From positions 248,001 to 312,000 of the forward strand of contig JAYQSQ010000013.1 in assembly GCA_038146985.1 (NCBI GenBank): DNA of 64,000 nt. Direction: 5' to 3'. The notes beneath the pieces were generated by a model, which saw only the letters and a list, made by a program, of their open reading frames with translations, had not been told where the DNA came from and made no database searches. This stretch comes from JADHLJ01 sp038146985. GTDB taxonomy: Bacteria; Pseudomonadota; Alphaproteobacteria; Thalassobaculales; Thalassobaculaceae. The first letter of the stretch is position 1. Each line of letters begins with the position of its first letter. This document shows, piece by piece, positions 38,026 to 47,700 of this stretch. The translations under genes were made by a program, and so were the position numbers.

Positions 38026-38120
38026 GGGGTTCTTGCCTGGGTGAAGGACCACCCCTAGCTCATCAAACCCCCATCGCCTACTCTCCAACGTCCGCCTTCC
38101 AACTCGCCAGAGAGCGTCCC

Positions 38121-38993
38121 ATGCCACCGATCACCGAGATTACCCACCACCATGCCGAGCTTGGCGAGGTGATGCTGCACTATGTGACGGCGGGAGAGGG
38201 GCCGCCGGTGGTGTTGCTGCATGGCTGGCCGCAGACCTGGTGGGAGTGGCGGCACGTAATTCCGGGGCTGGCGGAGCGCTATACCGTGGTCGCGCCGGAT
38301 CTGCGCGGGCTGGGTGACAGCTCCCGGCCGCTGTCCGGTTACGACAAGAAGACCGTCGCCAATGATGTCTGGCGGCTGATGAGCGAGGTGCTGGGCCACC
38401 AGCGGTTCCTGCTGGTCGGCCATGACTGGGGCGGGCCGACCGCCTATGCACTGGCGGCGGCGCATCCCGAAGCCGTCGAGAAGCTGGTGATCCTGGATGT
38501 CACTATTCCGGGCTGCGGCGGCGATTTCTCCGAGGGCGGGCGGCGCTGGCATCATCAGTTCCACATCACGCCGGACCTGCCCGAGGCGCTGGTCGCCGGG
38601 CGGGAGGAGATCTATCTCGCCTGGTTTTACCGCACCTTCGCCTACCGGCCCGACGCGATCACCGAGGATGATCTGGCGGAGTATCTGCGCACCTATACCC
38701 AGCCCGGCGCGATGCGGGCCGGCTTTGCCTATTACCGGGAGATGCCGCGCGACGCGAAGGAGAATGCCGAGATCATCGCCCGTTTCAAGCTGACGATGCC
38801 GGTGCTCGCGGTCGGAGGCGGGGTATCCTACCCGCACGGGCGCGGACGCGGTGCCCAGGCCGGCGAGTCACTGAAGCGGGTCGCCACCAACGTCCGCGCC
38901 GAGGTGTTTGATGCTTGCGGCCACTTCATCCCCGAGGAGGCGCCGGAGCGGCTGGTTCCGCTGCTGCTGGAATTCTTCGCGGAGAAAGCCTGA
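38121..38993 (+). CDS. Alpha/beta hydrolase, epoxide hydrolase/haloacetate dehalogenase-like
   Basis: A 290-residue alpha/beta hydrolase. HGWPQTW forms the oxyanion region, the nucleophile elbow GHDWGG carries Asp102 rather than Ser, and the catalytic His268 is in CGHFIPEE. An Asp nucleophile means epoxide hydrolase or haloalkane/haloacid dehalogenase chemistry through an ester intermediate. DLRGLGDSSRP also fits. Its stop overlaps the following MmgE/PrpD start as TGATG, so the two are coupled. Substrate not determined. Confidence 0.88.
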   Translation: MPPITEITHHHAELGEVMLHYVTAGEGPPVVLLHGWPQTWWEWRHVIPGLAERYTVVAPDLRGLGDSSRPLSGYDKKTVANDVWRLMSEVLGHQRFLLVGHDWGGPTAYALAAAHPEAVEKLVILDVTIPGCGGDFSEGGRRWHHQFHITPDLPEALVAGREEIYLAWFYRTFAYRPDAITEDDLAEYLRTYTQPGAMRAGFAYYREMPRDAKENAEIIARFKLTMPVLAVGGGVSYPHGRGRGAQAGESLKRVATNVRAEVFDACGHFIPEEAPERLVPLLLEFFAEKA

Positions 38994-40314
38994 TGGAGCA
39001 CGTATCCCGCACCCTCGCCAGCTTCGTTGCCGGCTCGCGCTGGGAGGATCTGCCGGAGAAAGTCAGGCACGAGGCGAAGCGTTCGCTCCTCAACTGTTTC
39101 GCCACCGCCTTCGCCGGGTGCCGGGACGATGCGGTGGAGATCAGCCTCAAGACCCTGACGGAATTCGGCGCGGCGGGCACGGCGAGCCTGATCGGGCGGG
39201 CCGAGCGGGTTGACCCCCTGACAGCGGCATTCCTCAACGCGGCGGCGGCGAATGTCCATGATTTCGACGACACGCATCTGCGCACGGTGATCCATCCCGC
39301 CTCCCCGGTGGCGCCGGCTCTGCTGGCGCTGTCCGAGAAACGCCCGGTGAGCGGCCAGGACCTGCTGCATGCGCTGGCGCTGGGGATCGAGGCGACCTGC
39401 CGGATCGGCAACGCGGTCTCGCCCGGCCATTACGCGCGTGGCTGGCACATCACCTCGACCTGCGGGGGGTTCGGCGCGGCGCTGGCGGTGGGCAAGGTGC
39501 TGGGGCTGGACGCGCCACACCTGGTCTGGGCGCTCGGCAATGCCTCGGCCCAGGCATCTGGCCTGGTCGAGACCCTCGGCTTCATGGCCAAGAGCATCAG
39601 CGTCGGCGGCGCGGCGCGCGGCGGCCTGCTCGCGGCGCATCTGGCGGCGGGCGGCCATGACGGCCCGGACGCGCCGCTGGAGGGTGTGCGGGGTTTCCTC
39701 AACGTCACCGGAGACGCTCCGGATTTCGATGAGGTGACCGGCGGGCTTGGCTCCCGTTGGGAGGCGCTCAGCAATATCCACAAGCCCTATCCCTGCGGCA
39801 TCGTGCTGAACGCGGTGATCGACGGTTGTCTTGAGCTACGAGAGAAGGGCACGGCGCCGGTCGAGGCCATCGCCTCGATCACGCTGCATGGCCACCCGCT
39901 GCTGCGCCAGCGCGCCGACCGGCCCGATGTCGCGACCGGCCGCGAATCCCAGGTCAGCGCCCAGCACGCGGTGGCGATCACCCTGCTGCGGGGTAAACCG
40001 GGGCTCGCCGCCTTCACCGACGCGGCGGTGAGTGACCCGGCGGTTCTGGCGTTGCGGAAATGCGTCCGCCTCAGCGATGATCCGGACGGCGCCGTTCCCG
40101 GCGTCAGGATCGTGGTGGCGCTCAAGGACGGAAGCGAGCAGGAGGTGGTGATCGCCCATGCAAGGGCACCGACAAGCGTCCGCTGACCGACGCGGAGATC
40201 GAGGAGAAGTTCCGCACCCTGGTGGCCGAGAAATCTCCCGCCTGCAAAGATGCCGAGCATCTGATCAATGCCGTCTGGGGCCTTGACGGAGAGAAAGACG
40301 CGGGCAAGCTTTGA
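38993..40314 (+). pseudogene. MmgE/PrpD family protein with a C-terminal frameshift
   Basis: A member of the 2-methylcitrate dehydratase (MmgE/PrpD) superfamily. The first 390 codons are clean, with HDFDDTH, HPASPVAPALLAL and the conserved KPYPCG motif. Near 40165 one base seems lost in a G run: the frame then ends at 40186, whereas the next frame continues the family C-terminus (GTDKRPLTDAEIEEKF...) to 40314. It may still be functional if the loss is a sequencing error. Its start overlaps the hydrolase stop. The biochemical role of most such proteins outside propionate metabolism is unknown. Confidence 0.85.
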
Positions 40315-40358
40315 CATTCACGCGCCCAATCTGATCCTGGCATGCAGGAGGAACCATC

Positions 40359-40779
40359 ATGGCAATCGAAATCACCTAATTGATGCACGCGGGCATCCGC
40401 GTCGACCCGACCGATGAGGCGGTGAACCGCGCCAATGAGTTCTACGGCGGCCTACTCGGTCTGCAGCAGGATGCTCAGCGCCCGCACATCCCCTCGATCC
40501 CGGGCTTCTGGGTGAACCTGAAGGACGGCGACCGGAGCCAGCAGATCCACATCATGGGCGCCGAGGGCATGTCGCCCGCCGCGCGCTCGGAAAAGCACGA
40601 TCCGACGCGCCAGCATCTTGCCTTCGCGGTCGCGCGACCTCGACGCCGCTCGGGCCGAGCTGACCAGCCGCGGCATCGAATTCTGGGTCTATGAAGGGCT
40701 GGTGGGCAGAGGCTCCGACCAGGTCTTCTTCGAGGATCCGTTCGGCAACGTCATCGAGCTGCAGCAGGACCCGAGCTGA
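40359..40779 (+). pseudogene. Glyoxalase/VOC superfamily protein with a nonsense codon and a frameshift
   Basis: Vicinal-oxygen-chelate fold protein (glyoxalase/bleomycin-resistance/dioxygenase type). A good ribosome binding site (AGGAGG) leads to MAIEIT followed by an in-frame TAA, after which the family N-terminus resumes (LMHAGIRVDPTDEAV). An internal ATG at 40383 could restart. A second break near 40633 shifts the frame; the remainder DLDAARAELTSRGIEFWVYE...FEDPFGNVIELQQ completes the domain. Two lesions make this the best candidate for a real pseudogene here. It lies 44 bases after the MmgE/PrpD gene. Confidence 0.85.
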
Positions 40780-40828
40780 GGCTGCATCGCCGGGAATCGT
40801 GTAAGAGAGCGTCGCAGAGAGTGAGGTC

Positions 40829-41983
40829 ATGGCACATCCGTTGTTCGAGAAGGCCGCGATTACCGGAATCGGCGAGACCGCCTATACCCGCGGCTCCGGA
40901 AAGAGCGATATCGCGCTGCAGATGGAAGCGGCCTTGAAGGCGATCACGGACGCCGGACTGCGGCCTTCGGATATCGATGGGGTCATCCCCTACGCGCCTG
41001 GCGCGGCGGTGGCCGAGGATTTCATCACCAATTTCAATCTCCCCGATGTGCGGTTTTCGGCGACCACGCCGCTGGGCGGCGCCAGCTGTGTCGCGGCGAT
41101 TCAGGCGGCGGTAACGGCGGTGACCGCGGGCGTGGCAAACCACGTGCTCATCCCGATCGGCCGCAATGGTTACTCCGGCGGTCGGATCGGCAACCGGGTG
41201 CAGCAGTTGCCCCAGTTCCGGGTGATCGGCGAGTACGAGATGCCGCTCGGCAGCTTGGCGCCGGCCCAGCTCTACTCGCACATGGCGCGCCGGCACATGG
41301 AACTCTACGGCACCAAGAGCGAGCATTTCGCGAAGATCGCCATGACGGCGCGCCGGCACGCGGCCATGAACGACAACGCCTTGCGCCGGGAGCCGATGAG
41401 CCTTGAGGATCATCAGACCTCGCGCATGATCGCCGATCCGCTCCGGCTGTTCGATTGTTGTCTTGAAAGCGACGGCGGCGCGGCGGTGATCGTCAGTTCC
41501 GCGGAACGGGCCAAGGACATGGCAAGCAAGCCCGCCTATATCATGGGCATCGCCGAGGGCCATCCGGACTCGCCGAGCGCCATTACCCAGCGTCCGGACA
41601 TCACCACCCTCGGCACCGCCAAGGCGGCGCCCCGGGCCTTTGGGATGGCCGGTATCAGCCACAAGGATATCGATGTGATGGAGATTTACGACTGCTTCTC
41701 CTACATCGTGTTGTGCCAGATGGAGGATCTCGGGTTCTGCGGGAAGGGCGAGGGCGGAGATTTCGTCGCCGGCACGAATTTCAGTTTCGACGGCGATCTG
41801 CCGCTGAATACCCATGGGGGGCTGCTTTCCCAGGCGCATATCGTCGGCATGAACCATGTGGTCGAACTGGTTAAACAGCTGCGCGGTACGGCGGGTGCGG
41901 CCCAGGTGAAGGATGCCGAGGTCGGCCTGGTGACCGGGTACGGCGACATGGGCGACGGTACCGTCGCGATCCTGCGGGCTTAG
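40829..41983 (+). CDS. Thiolase family protein (SCP2/lipid-transfer type)
   Basis: A 384-residue thiolase-fold protein. The nucleophile position is Cys87 in GGASCVAA, and HGGLLSQAH is the C-terminal active-site His motif, while the final thiolase Cys motif is not obvious. EIYDCFSYIVL is typical of thiolases that pair with DUF35 proteins. It is followed 7 bases later by such a DUF35 gene, so the two probably form a complex acting on acyl-CoA, for example retro-aldol or thiolytic side-chain cleavage. GAGTGAGG precedes the ATG. Confidence 0.88.
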   Translation: MAHPLFEKAAITGIGETAYTRGSGKSDIALQMEAALKAITDAGLRPSDIDGVIPYAPGAAVAEDFITNFNLPDVRFSATTPLGGASCVAAIQAAVTAVTAGVANHVLIPIGRNGYSGGRIGNRVQQLPQFRVIGEYEMPLGSLAPAQLYSHMARRHMELYGTKSEHFAKIAMTARRHAAMNDNALRREPMSLEDHQTSRMIADPLRLFDCCLESDGGAAVIVSSAERAKDMASKPAYIMGIAEGHPDSPSAITQRPDITTLGTAKAAPRAFGMAGISHKDIDVMEIYDCFSYIVLCQMEDLGFCGKGEGGDFVAGTNFSFDGDLPLNTHGGLLSQAHIVGMNHVVELVKQLRGTAGAAQVKDAEVGLVTGYGDMGDGTVAILRA

Positions 41984-41990
41984 GGAGCGG

Positions 41991-42467
41991 ATGACGGCCA
42001 TGGAAATCGAGCGTCTCTACCCCCTGCCGAATCTGGACTCCCAGCCCTATTGGGAGGGACTGAAGGACCGCCGGCTGATGCTTCAGCAATGCGGAAACTG
42101 TGGCGCCATCCGGCACTACCCGCGTCCGGTCTGCGGTGAGTGTTTCTCGATGGAGGTCGACTGGATCGAGGCCTCGCGCCGAGGCACGGTGCATAGCTGG
42201 TCGGTCTCGCATCACGCCTTTCACCCCTCTTTCAAAGCGGATCTTCCGACGACCTACGTGACGGTGGATCTGGAGGAGGGGGTGCGCCTGGTCGGCATCC
42301 TGCGCGATCCCGACGCGACGCTTTATCTGGGCATGCCGGTCGAAGTCCGCTTCGAGGACGCAGCGGACGGCGCGTTCGCGATTCCGATCCTAGTCGGCGA
42401 CCGGTCAGGGGATGGCCGACGGCGGGACGAGCCCGTCGGGGGGCCAGGCCGCGACGCCGTCCTCTAG
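41991..42467 (+). CDS. Zn-ribbon/OB-fold DUF35 protein, partner of the thiolase
   Basis: A 158-residue protein with an N-terminal rubredoxin-like Zn ribbon (Cys34, Cys37, Cys48, Cys51) and a C-terminal OB fold (VHSWSVSHHAF, GIPVEVRFED-like). DUF35 proteins bind thiolase-like enzymes and activate or channel acyl-CoA. The last 20 or so codons are Gly/Arg/Asp-rich, overlap the convergent CMD gene tail to tail, and may be a readthrough extension. AGGGAGCGG precedes the ATG. Confidence 0.88.
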   Translation: MTAMEIERLYPLPNLDSQPYWEGLKDRRLMLQQCGNCGAIRHYPRPVCGECFSMEVDWIEASRRGTVHSWSVSHHAFHPSFKADLPTTYVTVDLEEGVRLVGILRDPDATLYLGMPVEVRFEDAADGAFAIPILVGDRSGDGRRRDEPVGGPGRDAVL

Positions 42468-42995
42468 GGGAATATTCAGGCTGCGCAGCACTTCCGAGAA
42501 AGTGCGCCAGTTGCCGATCGCGACCACCATCTCCATCAATTCGGCCTCGCCGCCGACATGTTGGGCGCAAACCCGCCAGGTCTCGTCGGAGATCCGTCCC
42601 CGATCCAGGGTCTCATCCGTCGCCGCCAGCACCGCCTTGGCCGCGGCATCGAGCGTTCCCGCGTTTCGCCAGTCCCGCACCGACAGGATATCCGCCCCGC
42701 TGATGCCGATCCGCTGGGCGACGTGCCAATGCTGGGTCCATTCGTAGACAGATCCCGTACGCCAGGCGATACGCATGATGATCAATTCACGCAAGCGGTT
42801 GTCCAGCCGGTTGGCTTTCCACAGCAGCATCGACAATTGCGCCGCCGTGGCCCCGGCGAGTTCCGGATGGTTGAGAAGCGCCCGATAGATGTTCAGATGG
42901 CTCATCGACGAGGAAACACCGGCCTCCCGGCCCCTGGTTTTCGCCTCCTCGACGGGCAGAAGTTTCACTCGACTTTCCTGCGGACCGGCCGTCAT
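42405..42995 (-). CDS. Carboxymuconolactone decarboxylase (AhpD-like) family protein
   Basis: A 196-residue all-helical CMD-domain protein. The core LRELIIMRIAWRTGSVYEWTQHWHVAQRIGIS is typical (quoted in parts: LRELIIMRIA, YEWTQHW, AQRIGIS). It lacks the CxxC of AhpD peroxidases, so a lactonase, decarboxylase or structural role is more likely. The ATG follows GGGGAGG. It is divergent from the ferredoxin-P450 pair and convergent with the DUF35 gene, which it overlaps by 63 bases. Confidence 0.87.
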   Translation of the reverse strand: MTAGPQESRVKLLPVEEAKTRGREAGVSSSMSHLNIYRALLNHPELAGATAAQLSMLLWKANRLDNRLRELIIMRIAWRTGSVYEWTQHWHVAQRIGISGADILSVRDWRNAGTLDAAAKAVLAATDETLDRGRISDETWRVCAQHVGGEAELMEMVVAIGNWRTFSEVLRSLNIPLEDGVAAWPPDGLVPPSAIP

Positions 42996-43122
42996 CGCAT
43001 CCTCCCCGCGCCGTGGAATCAGATGGGAGTTCCCTTCCTGCAGCTATATGCTGAGCGATTGTCGCGGCGGCATCAAGCTTGCTAGGATCAGGGGAACGGG
43101 CGGTAATCTAGGCGGGACCGGG

Positions 43123-43320
43123 ATGCGTATTCGGGTAATCGAAGGAAATTGCCAGGGACATAATCGCTGCAAGGCGATCGCGCCCGACCTGTTCGATCTG
43201 GATGAGTACGGCAATGCCAGTGCCGCCAACGGCGGCGCCGTTCCGCCCGGCCAGGAAGACATGGCGCGCCTGGCCGTTGAGAATTGCCCGGAATTCGCGA
43301 TCGAGATCGTCGAGGAATAG
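43123..43320 (+). CDS. [3Fe-4S] ferredoxin, P450 redox partner
   Basis: A 65-residue ferredoxin with the three-cysteine pattern of [3Fe-4S] P450 partners: Cys10 and Cys16 in NCQGHNRCKAIAP and Cys55 in ENCPEFAI. The position of a fourth ligand is a His or other residue (GHNR), as in the CYP-associated group. It lies 14 bases before the P450 gene and surely delivers electrons to it. The reductase is not in this window. GGCGGGACCGGG lies upstream of the ATG. Confidence 0.93.
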   Translation: MRIRVIEGNCQGHNRCKAIAPDLFDLDEYGNASAANGGAVPPGQEDMARLAVENCPEFAIEIVEE

Positions 43321-43334
43321 ATCGGGAGGGGGTC

Positions 43335-44564
43335 ATGAGCGAGGAAGTGCGGCCCGTCGAGGATTGGACCACCGATTTCGATATCTTCGACGCCGACTAC
43401 GTCCGGGACCCGTCGCCCGTTTGGAACGAATTGCGCGCGAAATGTCCAATCGCGCATACCGAACGCTGGGGCGGTGCCTGGATGGCCACCCGGTACGAGG
43501 ATCTGCGCGAGTTGGTGCGGATGGTCCCGGAACTCTCCTCGCGTTCCCCCGCCGTCGTGCCGCTGCCGCCGGAGATGCGGGAAGAGGCGATCGCCGAAGT
43601 AAAGATGTACGGCACCGAGAACCCGCCGATCACTGCCGATCCGCCGGAGCATAAGCCCTACAAGCAACTGATCCTGCCGTTCTTCACGCCGAGCGCGGTT
43701 GAAGCCTATCGCGGCTTCACCGAGGACCTCGCGCACCGGCTGATCGACAAGGTGATCGCCAAGGGTGTCTGTGACGCGGCCGAGGACTATGCCCAGCAGA
43801 TCCCGCCCCGGGTCATTGCCGAGATGTTGGGGATCGACGCCAACCGCGCGGACGAGTTCACCCTGTGGACCCGCGGTGTGCTGGAGATCGGTCAGACCGA
43901 CCCCGCCGCCCGCTGGAAATACCGCCGGATCATCCGGGAGTTCTTCGCCGAACTGATCCCGGCCCGCCGCGCCAAGCCCGGCGACGACATGATCTCGCGG
44001 CTTGTCCAGGCCGAGGTCGAGGGCGAACCGCTTACCGATCACACGATCTCCGGGATCTGCTTTTTGCTGCTGGTGGCGGGGATCGATACGACCTGGAGTT
44101 CGATCGGCTCCTCGCTCTGGCATTTCGCCGGCCATGCCGAAGACCGCCGCCGGCTCGCCGGCGATCCGGAACTGTTTCCGACGGCGATCGAGGAGATGCT
44201 GCGCTTCTATGCGCCGGTCATGATGGCCCGCAAGGTGACACAGCATGTCGAGATAGGCGACAAGGTGCTGTGCCCGGGCGACAAGATGATCCTGAACTTC
44301 CCGGCCGGGAACCGTGATCCCGAGATCTTCGACCGTCCGGACGAGGTGGTCCTCGACCGCGAACGCAACCGGCATGTGGCCTTCGGCCTCGGCATCCACC
44401 GTTGCGCCGGCTCCAATCTCGCGCGCATGGAGATGGACGTGGCCTTGCGCGTCTGGTTCGAGCGGATCCCCGAGTTCGAGTTGTCGGACCCGGACGCGGT
44501 GACCTGGGCCGGCGGCCAGGTGCGCGGGCCCCGCAAGGTGCCGGTCCGATTTCCCGCCGGGTGA
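43335..44564 (+). CDS. Cytochrome P450
   Basis: A 409-residue soluble class I bacterial P450. The heme ligand is Cys357 in FGLGIHRCAGSNLAR, the I-helix oxygen motif is AGIDTTWSS, and EEMLRF holds the ExxR Glu and Arg. It has a GGGAGGGGG site before the ATG. It forms an operon with the ferredoxin. Together with the neighbouring thiolase/DUF35 pair it may serve terpenoid, sterol side-chain or aromatic catabolism, which I cannot narrow from sequence. Confidence 0.95.
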   Translation: MSEEVRPVEDWTTDFDIFDADYVRDPSPVWNELRAKCPIAHTERWGGAWMATRYEDLRELVRMVPELSSRSPAVVPLPPEMREEAIAEVKMYGTENPPITADPPEHKPYKQLILPFFTPSAVEAYRGFTEDLAHRLIDKVIAKGVCDAAEDYAQQIPPRVIAEMLGIDANRADEFTLWTRGVLEIGQTDPAARWKYRRIIREFFAELIPARRAKPGDDMISRLVQAEVEGEPLTDHTISGICFLLLVAGIDTTWSSIGSSLWHFAGHAEDRRRLAGDPELFPTAIEEMLRFYAPVMMARKVTQHVEIGDKVLCPGDKMILNFPAGNRDPEIFDRPDEVVLDRERNRHVAFGLGIHRCAGSNLARMEMDVALRVWFERIPEFELSDPDAVTWAGGQVRGPRKVPVRFPAG

Positions 44565-44654
44565 GCGGTAAGCGGGTGAGGCCGCCTATCGCTGTTATGC
44601 AACCGGCGTTCGGGTCTTGGATCAGAATCCCAAACCATTTTTCTCCCTTTTTCC

Positions 44655-44747
44655 GTCGTCCTCGCGCAGGCGGGGACCTGAAACACCTATGAAAGCCCGA
44701 CGCCGTGCATTCGAGATCGCGGCGGTCGCCGCCTGCGCGAGGACGAC
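44655..44747. repeat. Dispersed palindromic repeat, family B, copy 4
   Basis: The most perfect copy: 19-base arms at 44655-44673 and 44729-44747 match fully. It lies between the P450 stop and the RND-DctQ gene, ending only 36 bases before that start, so it could insulate it from upstream transcription. Confidence 0.9.
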
Positions 44748-44783
44748 AATTAAGAATCGCGAGCACATGTTCAGGCCCCGGCC

Positions 44784-47700
44784 ATGAGCCTCATTGACGC
44801 CGCGCTTGGCCGCACCCGAACGACTTTGGCGAGCCTCGCGTTGATCCTGATCGCCGGAGCCGCGGCCTATATCGGTATCCCCAAGGAGGACGCGCCCGAC
44901 ATTGATGTGCCGGTCATTTTCACCCGTATCGCGCAGTCCGGCATTTCCCCCGAGGATGCCGAGCGGCTGATTGCGCGGCCGGTGGAACAGGCCATGCGTG
45001 GCATCGACGGGGTCAAGCAGATTCGCTCCGAAGCCTATCTTGGCGGTGCCACCATAGCGGTTGAGTTCGATGAGGATTTCGACGCGGAAAAGGCGTTGGA
45101 AGATGTTCGCGAGAAGGTCAAGGTGGTCGAGGGAGAGTTGCCCGCCGATGCAGGCGAACCGACGGTTCACGAGGTCAATCTCAGCCTTTTCCCAATACTG
45201 GTGGTCACGATCGGCGGCGACGCGCCGGAGCGGGTGCTGGTCCAAACCGCGCGGGACCTGCGCGATGCTCTCGAAGCCTTGCCGGATGTGCTCGAGGCAC
45301 GGCTGGTGGGCGACCGCGACGAAGTCGTGGAAATCATCGTCGATCCGGTCAAGCTTGCGAGCCACCGTGTCGATCCGGGCGTGCTGATCCGGCAGATGGC
45401 CCGAAACAACCGGCTGGTCGCCGCCGGAAACCTGGACACCGGCGCCGGACGTTTCGCGCTCAAGGTGCCGGGCATATTCACCTCGTTCGAGGAAATCAAT
45501 GATCTGCCGGTGACGACCGAAGGCGACGCTGTGGTCCGGATCGGTGACATCGCGACGGTCCGCCGCGCCTTCGCGGACCGTGCGACCGATGCCCGGCTGA
45601 ACGGCAAGAGGGCGCTTGCGATCGAGGTCTCGAAACGGCTCGGCACCTCGATCATTGAGGTTACCGACACGGTCCGCGCCACTGTCGACGCGCGCGCCCG
45701 ATCCTGGCCCGAGGGGATTGACGTCGCCTTTTCCCAGGATAAGTCGACGAAGATCCGGGACCGGGTACGGGATCTGCAGAACAACGTGCTGAACGCGGTA
45801 CTGCTGGTGATGATCGTTCTGATCGCGGTGCTGGGGCCGCGATCCGCGGCGCTGGTCGGGGTGGCGATACCGGGGTCCTTCCTGCTCGGTATCCTGGCGA
45901 TCTCCTTGGTCGGATTCACAGCGAATACGGTCGTGCTGTTCGCCCTGATCCTGGCTGTCGGGCTGTTGGTCGACGGGTCGATCGTGATGGTCGAATACGC
46001 TCAGCGACGGATCGCTGCGGGACAGGCGCCGGCCGAGGCCTACGCCCTTGCCTCCCGGCATATGGCCTGGCCGATCATTGCCTCGACGGCGACCACGCTG
46101 GCGGCGTTTCTGCCGCTGGTCTTCTGGCCGGGGACGGTGGGGGAGTTCATGAAATACCTCCCCGCGACGGTGCTGGCGGTGCTCTCCGCCTCGCTCCTGA
46201 TGGCGCTGATCTTCGTTCCGGTCCTCGGCGCGGCGTTGGACCGCCGCAAGCCGGAGCCCAGTGTGGTGGATGCGGATTCGCCGGAGCAGCTGGACCGTGT
46301 GACTGGCCTCTCCCGGCTCTATCTCGATCTGCTGAAACTGGTCCTGAAGCATCCGGTGAAGGTGCTGTTTCTCGCCTTCTGCGCCATGCTTTGGGCGCCT
46401 TGGATGTATTCCCAGCACGGCCGGGAGATTGAGTTCTTCCCGAAGGTCGAAGGGACCGGCGCCCGGGTCCTGATTCATGCTAGGGGCAATCTTTCGCTCG
46501 CCGAGCAGGATGCGCTGACCCGCGACGTCGAGGCGGTCGTGCTCGCGATGGACGGGCTGGAGTCGCTTTACACCTTAGTGGGACGGAACGACCAGTCCGG
46601 CGGTGGCGGACCCCAGGACATCATTGCGCGCCTGCAGCTTGAACTGAAACCCTGGGATCAGCGCCGGCCGGCCGTGGAGATCCTGGAAGACATCAAGACG
46701 CGGACGGCTCATCTCGCCGGGATCCGCATCGCGGTCGAGGAGGAACGCACAGGGCCGGTGCGCGACAAGCCGTATCAGATCGAGATCCTGTCCAGTGGGC
46801 ATGACGGCATTCCTGACGCTGTCCGGCAGATCACCGATTTCCTTTCCAAGCAGCCCTATATCCGGGACATCGAAGACTCTTTGCCGGTACCCGGCGTCGA
46901 ATGGCGGGTCGAGATTAACCGGACCCAGGCGCTCAAGTTCGGTGTCGATGTCGAACGGGTCGGCCAGTTCGTGCGGTTGGTGACCAAGGGGCTCAAACTG
47001 ACGGAATACCGGGCTAGCGACGCCGACGACGAGATCGATGTCCTGCTCCGGTTTCCCGAGCGCTATCGGAATTTGCATCAGCTCGACGGACTGATGATTG
47101 AGACCAACAATGGTCTCGTGCCGCTGGGAACCTTCGCCGAACTTGTGCCCAAGCCGCGCCGTGGAACCATTAGCCGGGTCGACGGGTTCCGCTCCGCCTT
47201 GATCAAGGCGGATGTGGTGCCCGACACGCAGCCGGAGGAGTTTCGCGGCGAGATCAAGGGTTACGCGGTCACCGCCCGGTTCGCCGACGGCACGCGGGCA
47301 CGGATGAAGGGGGAGGAGGAGGATCTCGACGAGCGCGAGAAGGACAGGGATTTTCTACGGCGTTGTTTTTTCGCGGCTCTTTTCCTGATGGCGATCATCC
47401 TGGTGACCCGGTTCAACAGCTTCTACAGCGCCTCCCTGATCCTCTCGGCGGTGATGCTGTCGATCATCGGCGTGGTTCTGGGCTTGCTGATCATGGATCT
47501 GCCCTATGGCACCATCATGAGCGGCATCGGCGTGATCGCACTGGCCGGGATTGTCGTGAACAACAATATCGTGCTGATCGACACCTATGATCGGTTGAAG
47601 GCGGACGGCATTGAAGCGCGCACCGCCTTGCTGCTCACGGGAGTGCAACGCATGCGGCCGGTGCTCCTGACCTCGGCGACGACGATCGCCGGGCTGATCC

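Larger units (their letters stand above)
37508..38120. other. Repeat-bearing intergenic region between divergent uraH and hydrolase genes
   Basis: No coding potential. It contains a family B palindrome (37723-37817) and an imperfect 28-base inverted repeat with arms 37881-37908 and 37998-38025 (24 of 28 match). It should also carry the promoter of the purine block (minus strand) in the 37510-37700 part. Confidence 0.6.

Noticed and set aside
40359..40400. Recoding of the early stop in the glyoxalase gene
   Set aside because: The codon is TAA, which is not used for selenocysteine or pyrrolysine, and no recoding element is visible.
44622..46478. A 618-codon open frame antisense to the RND gene
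   Set aside because: It is Arg/His/Gln/Asp-rich with no domain, as expected of a GC-rich shadow of a real coding strand.
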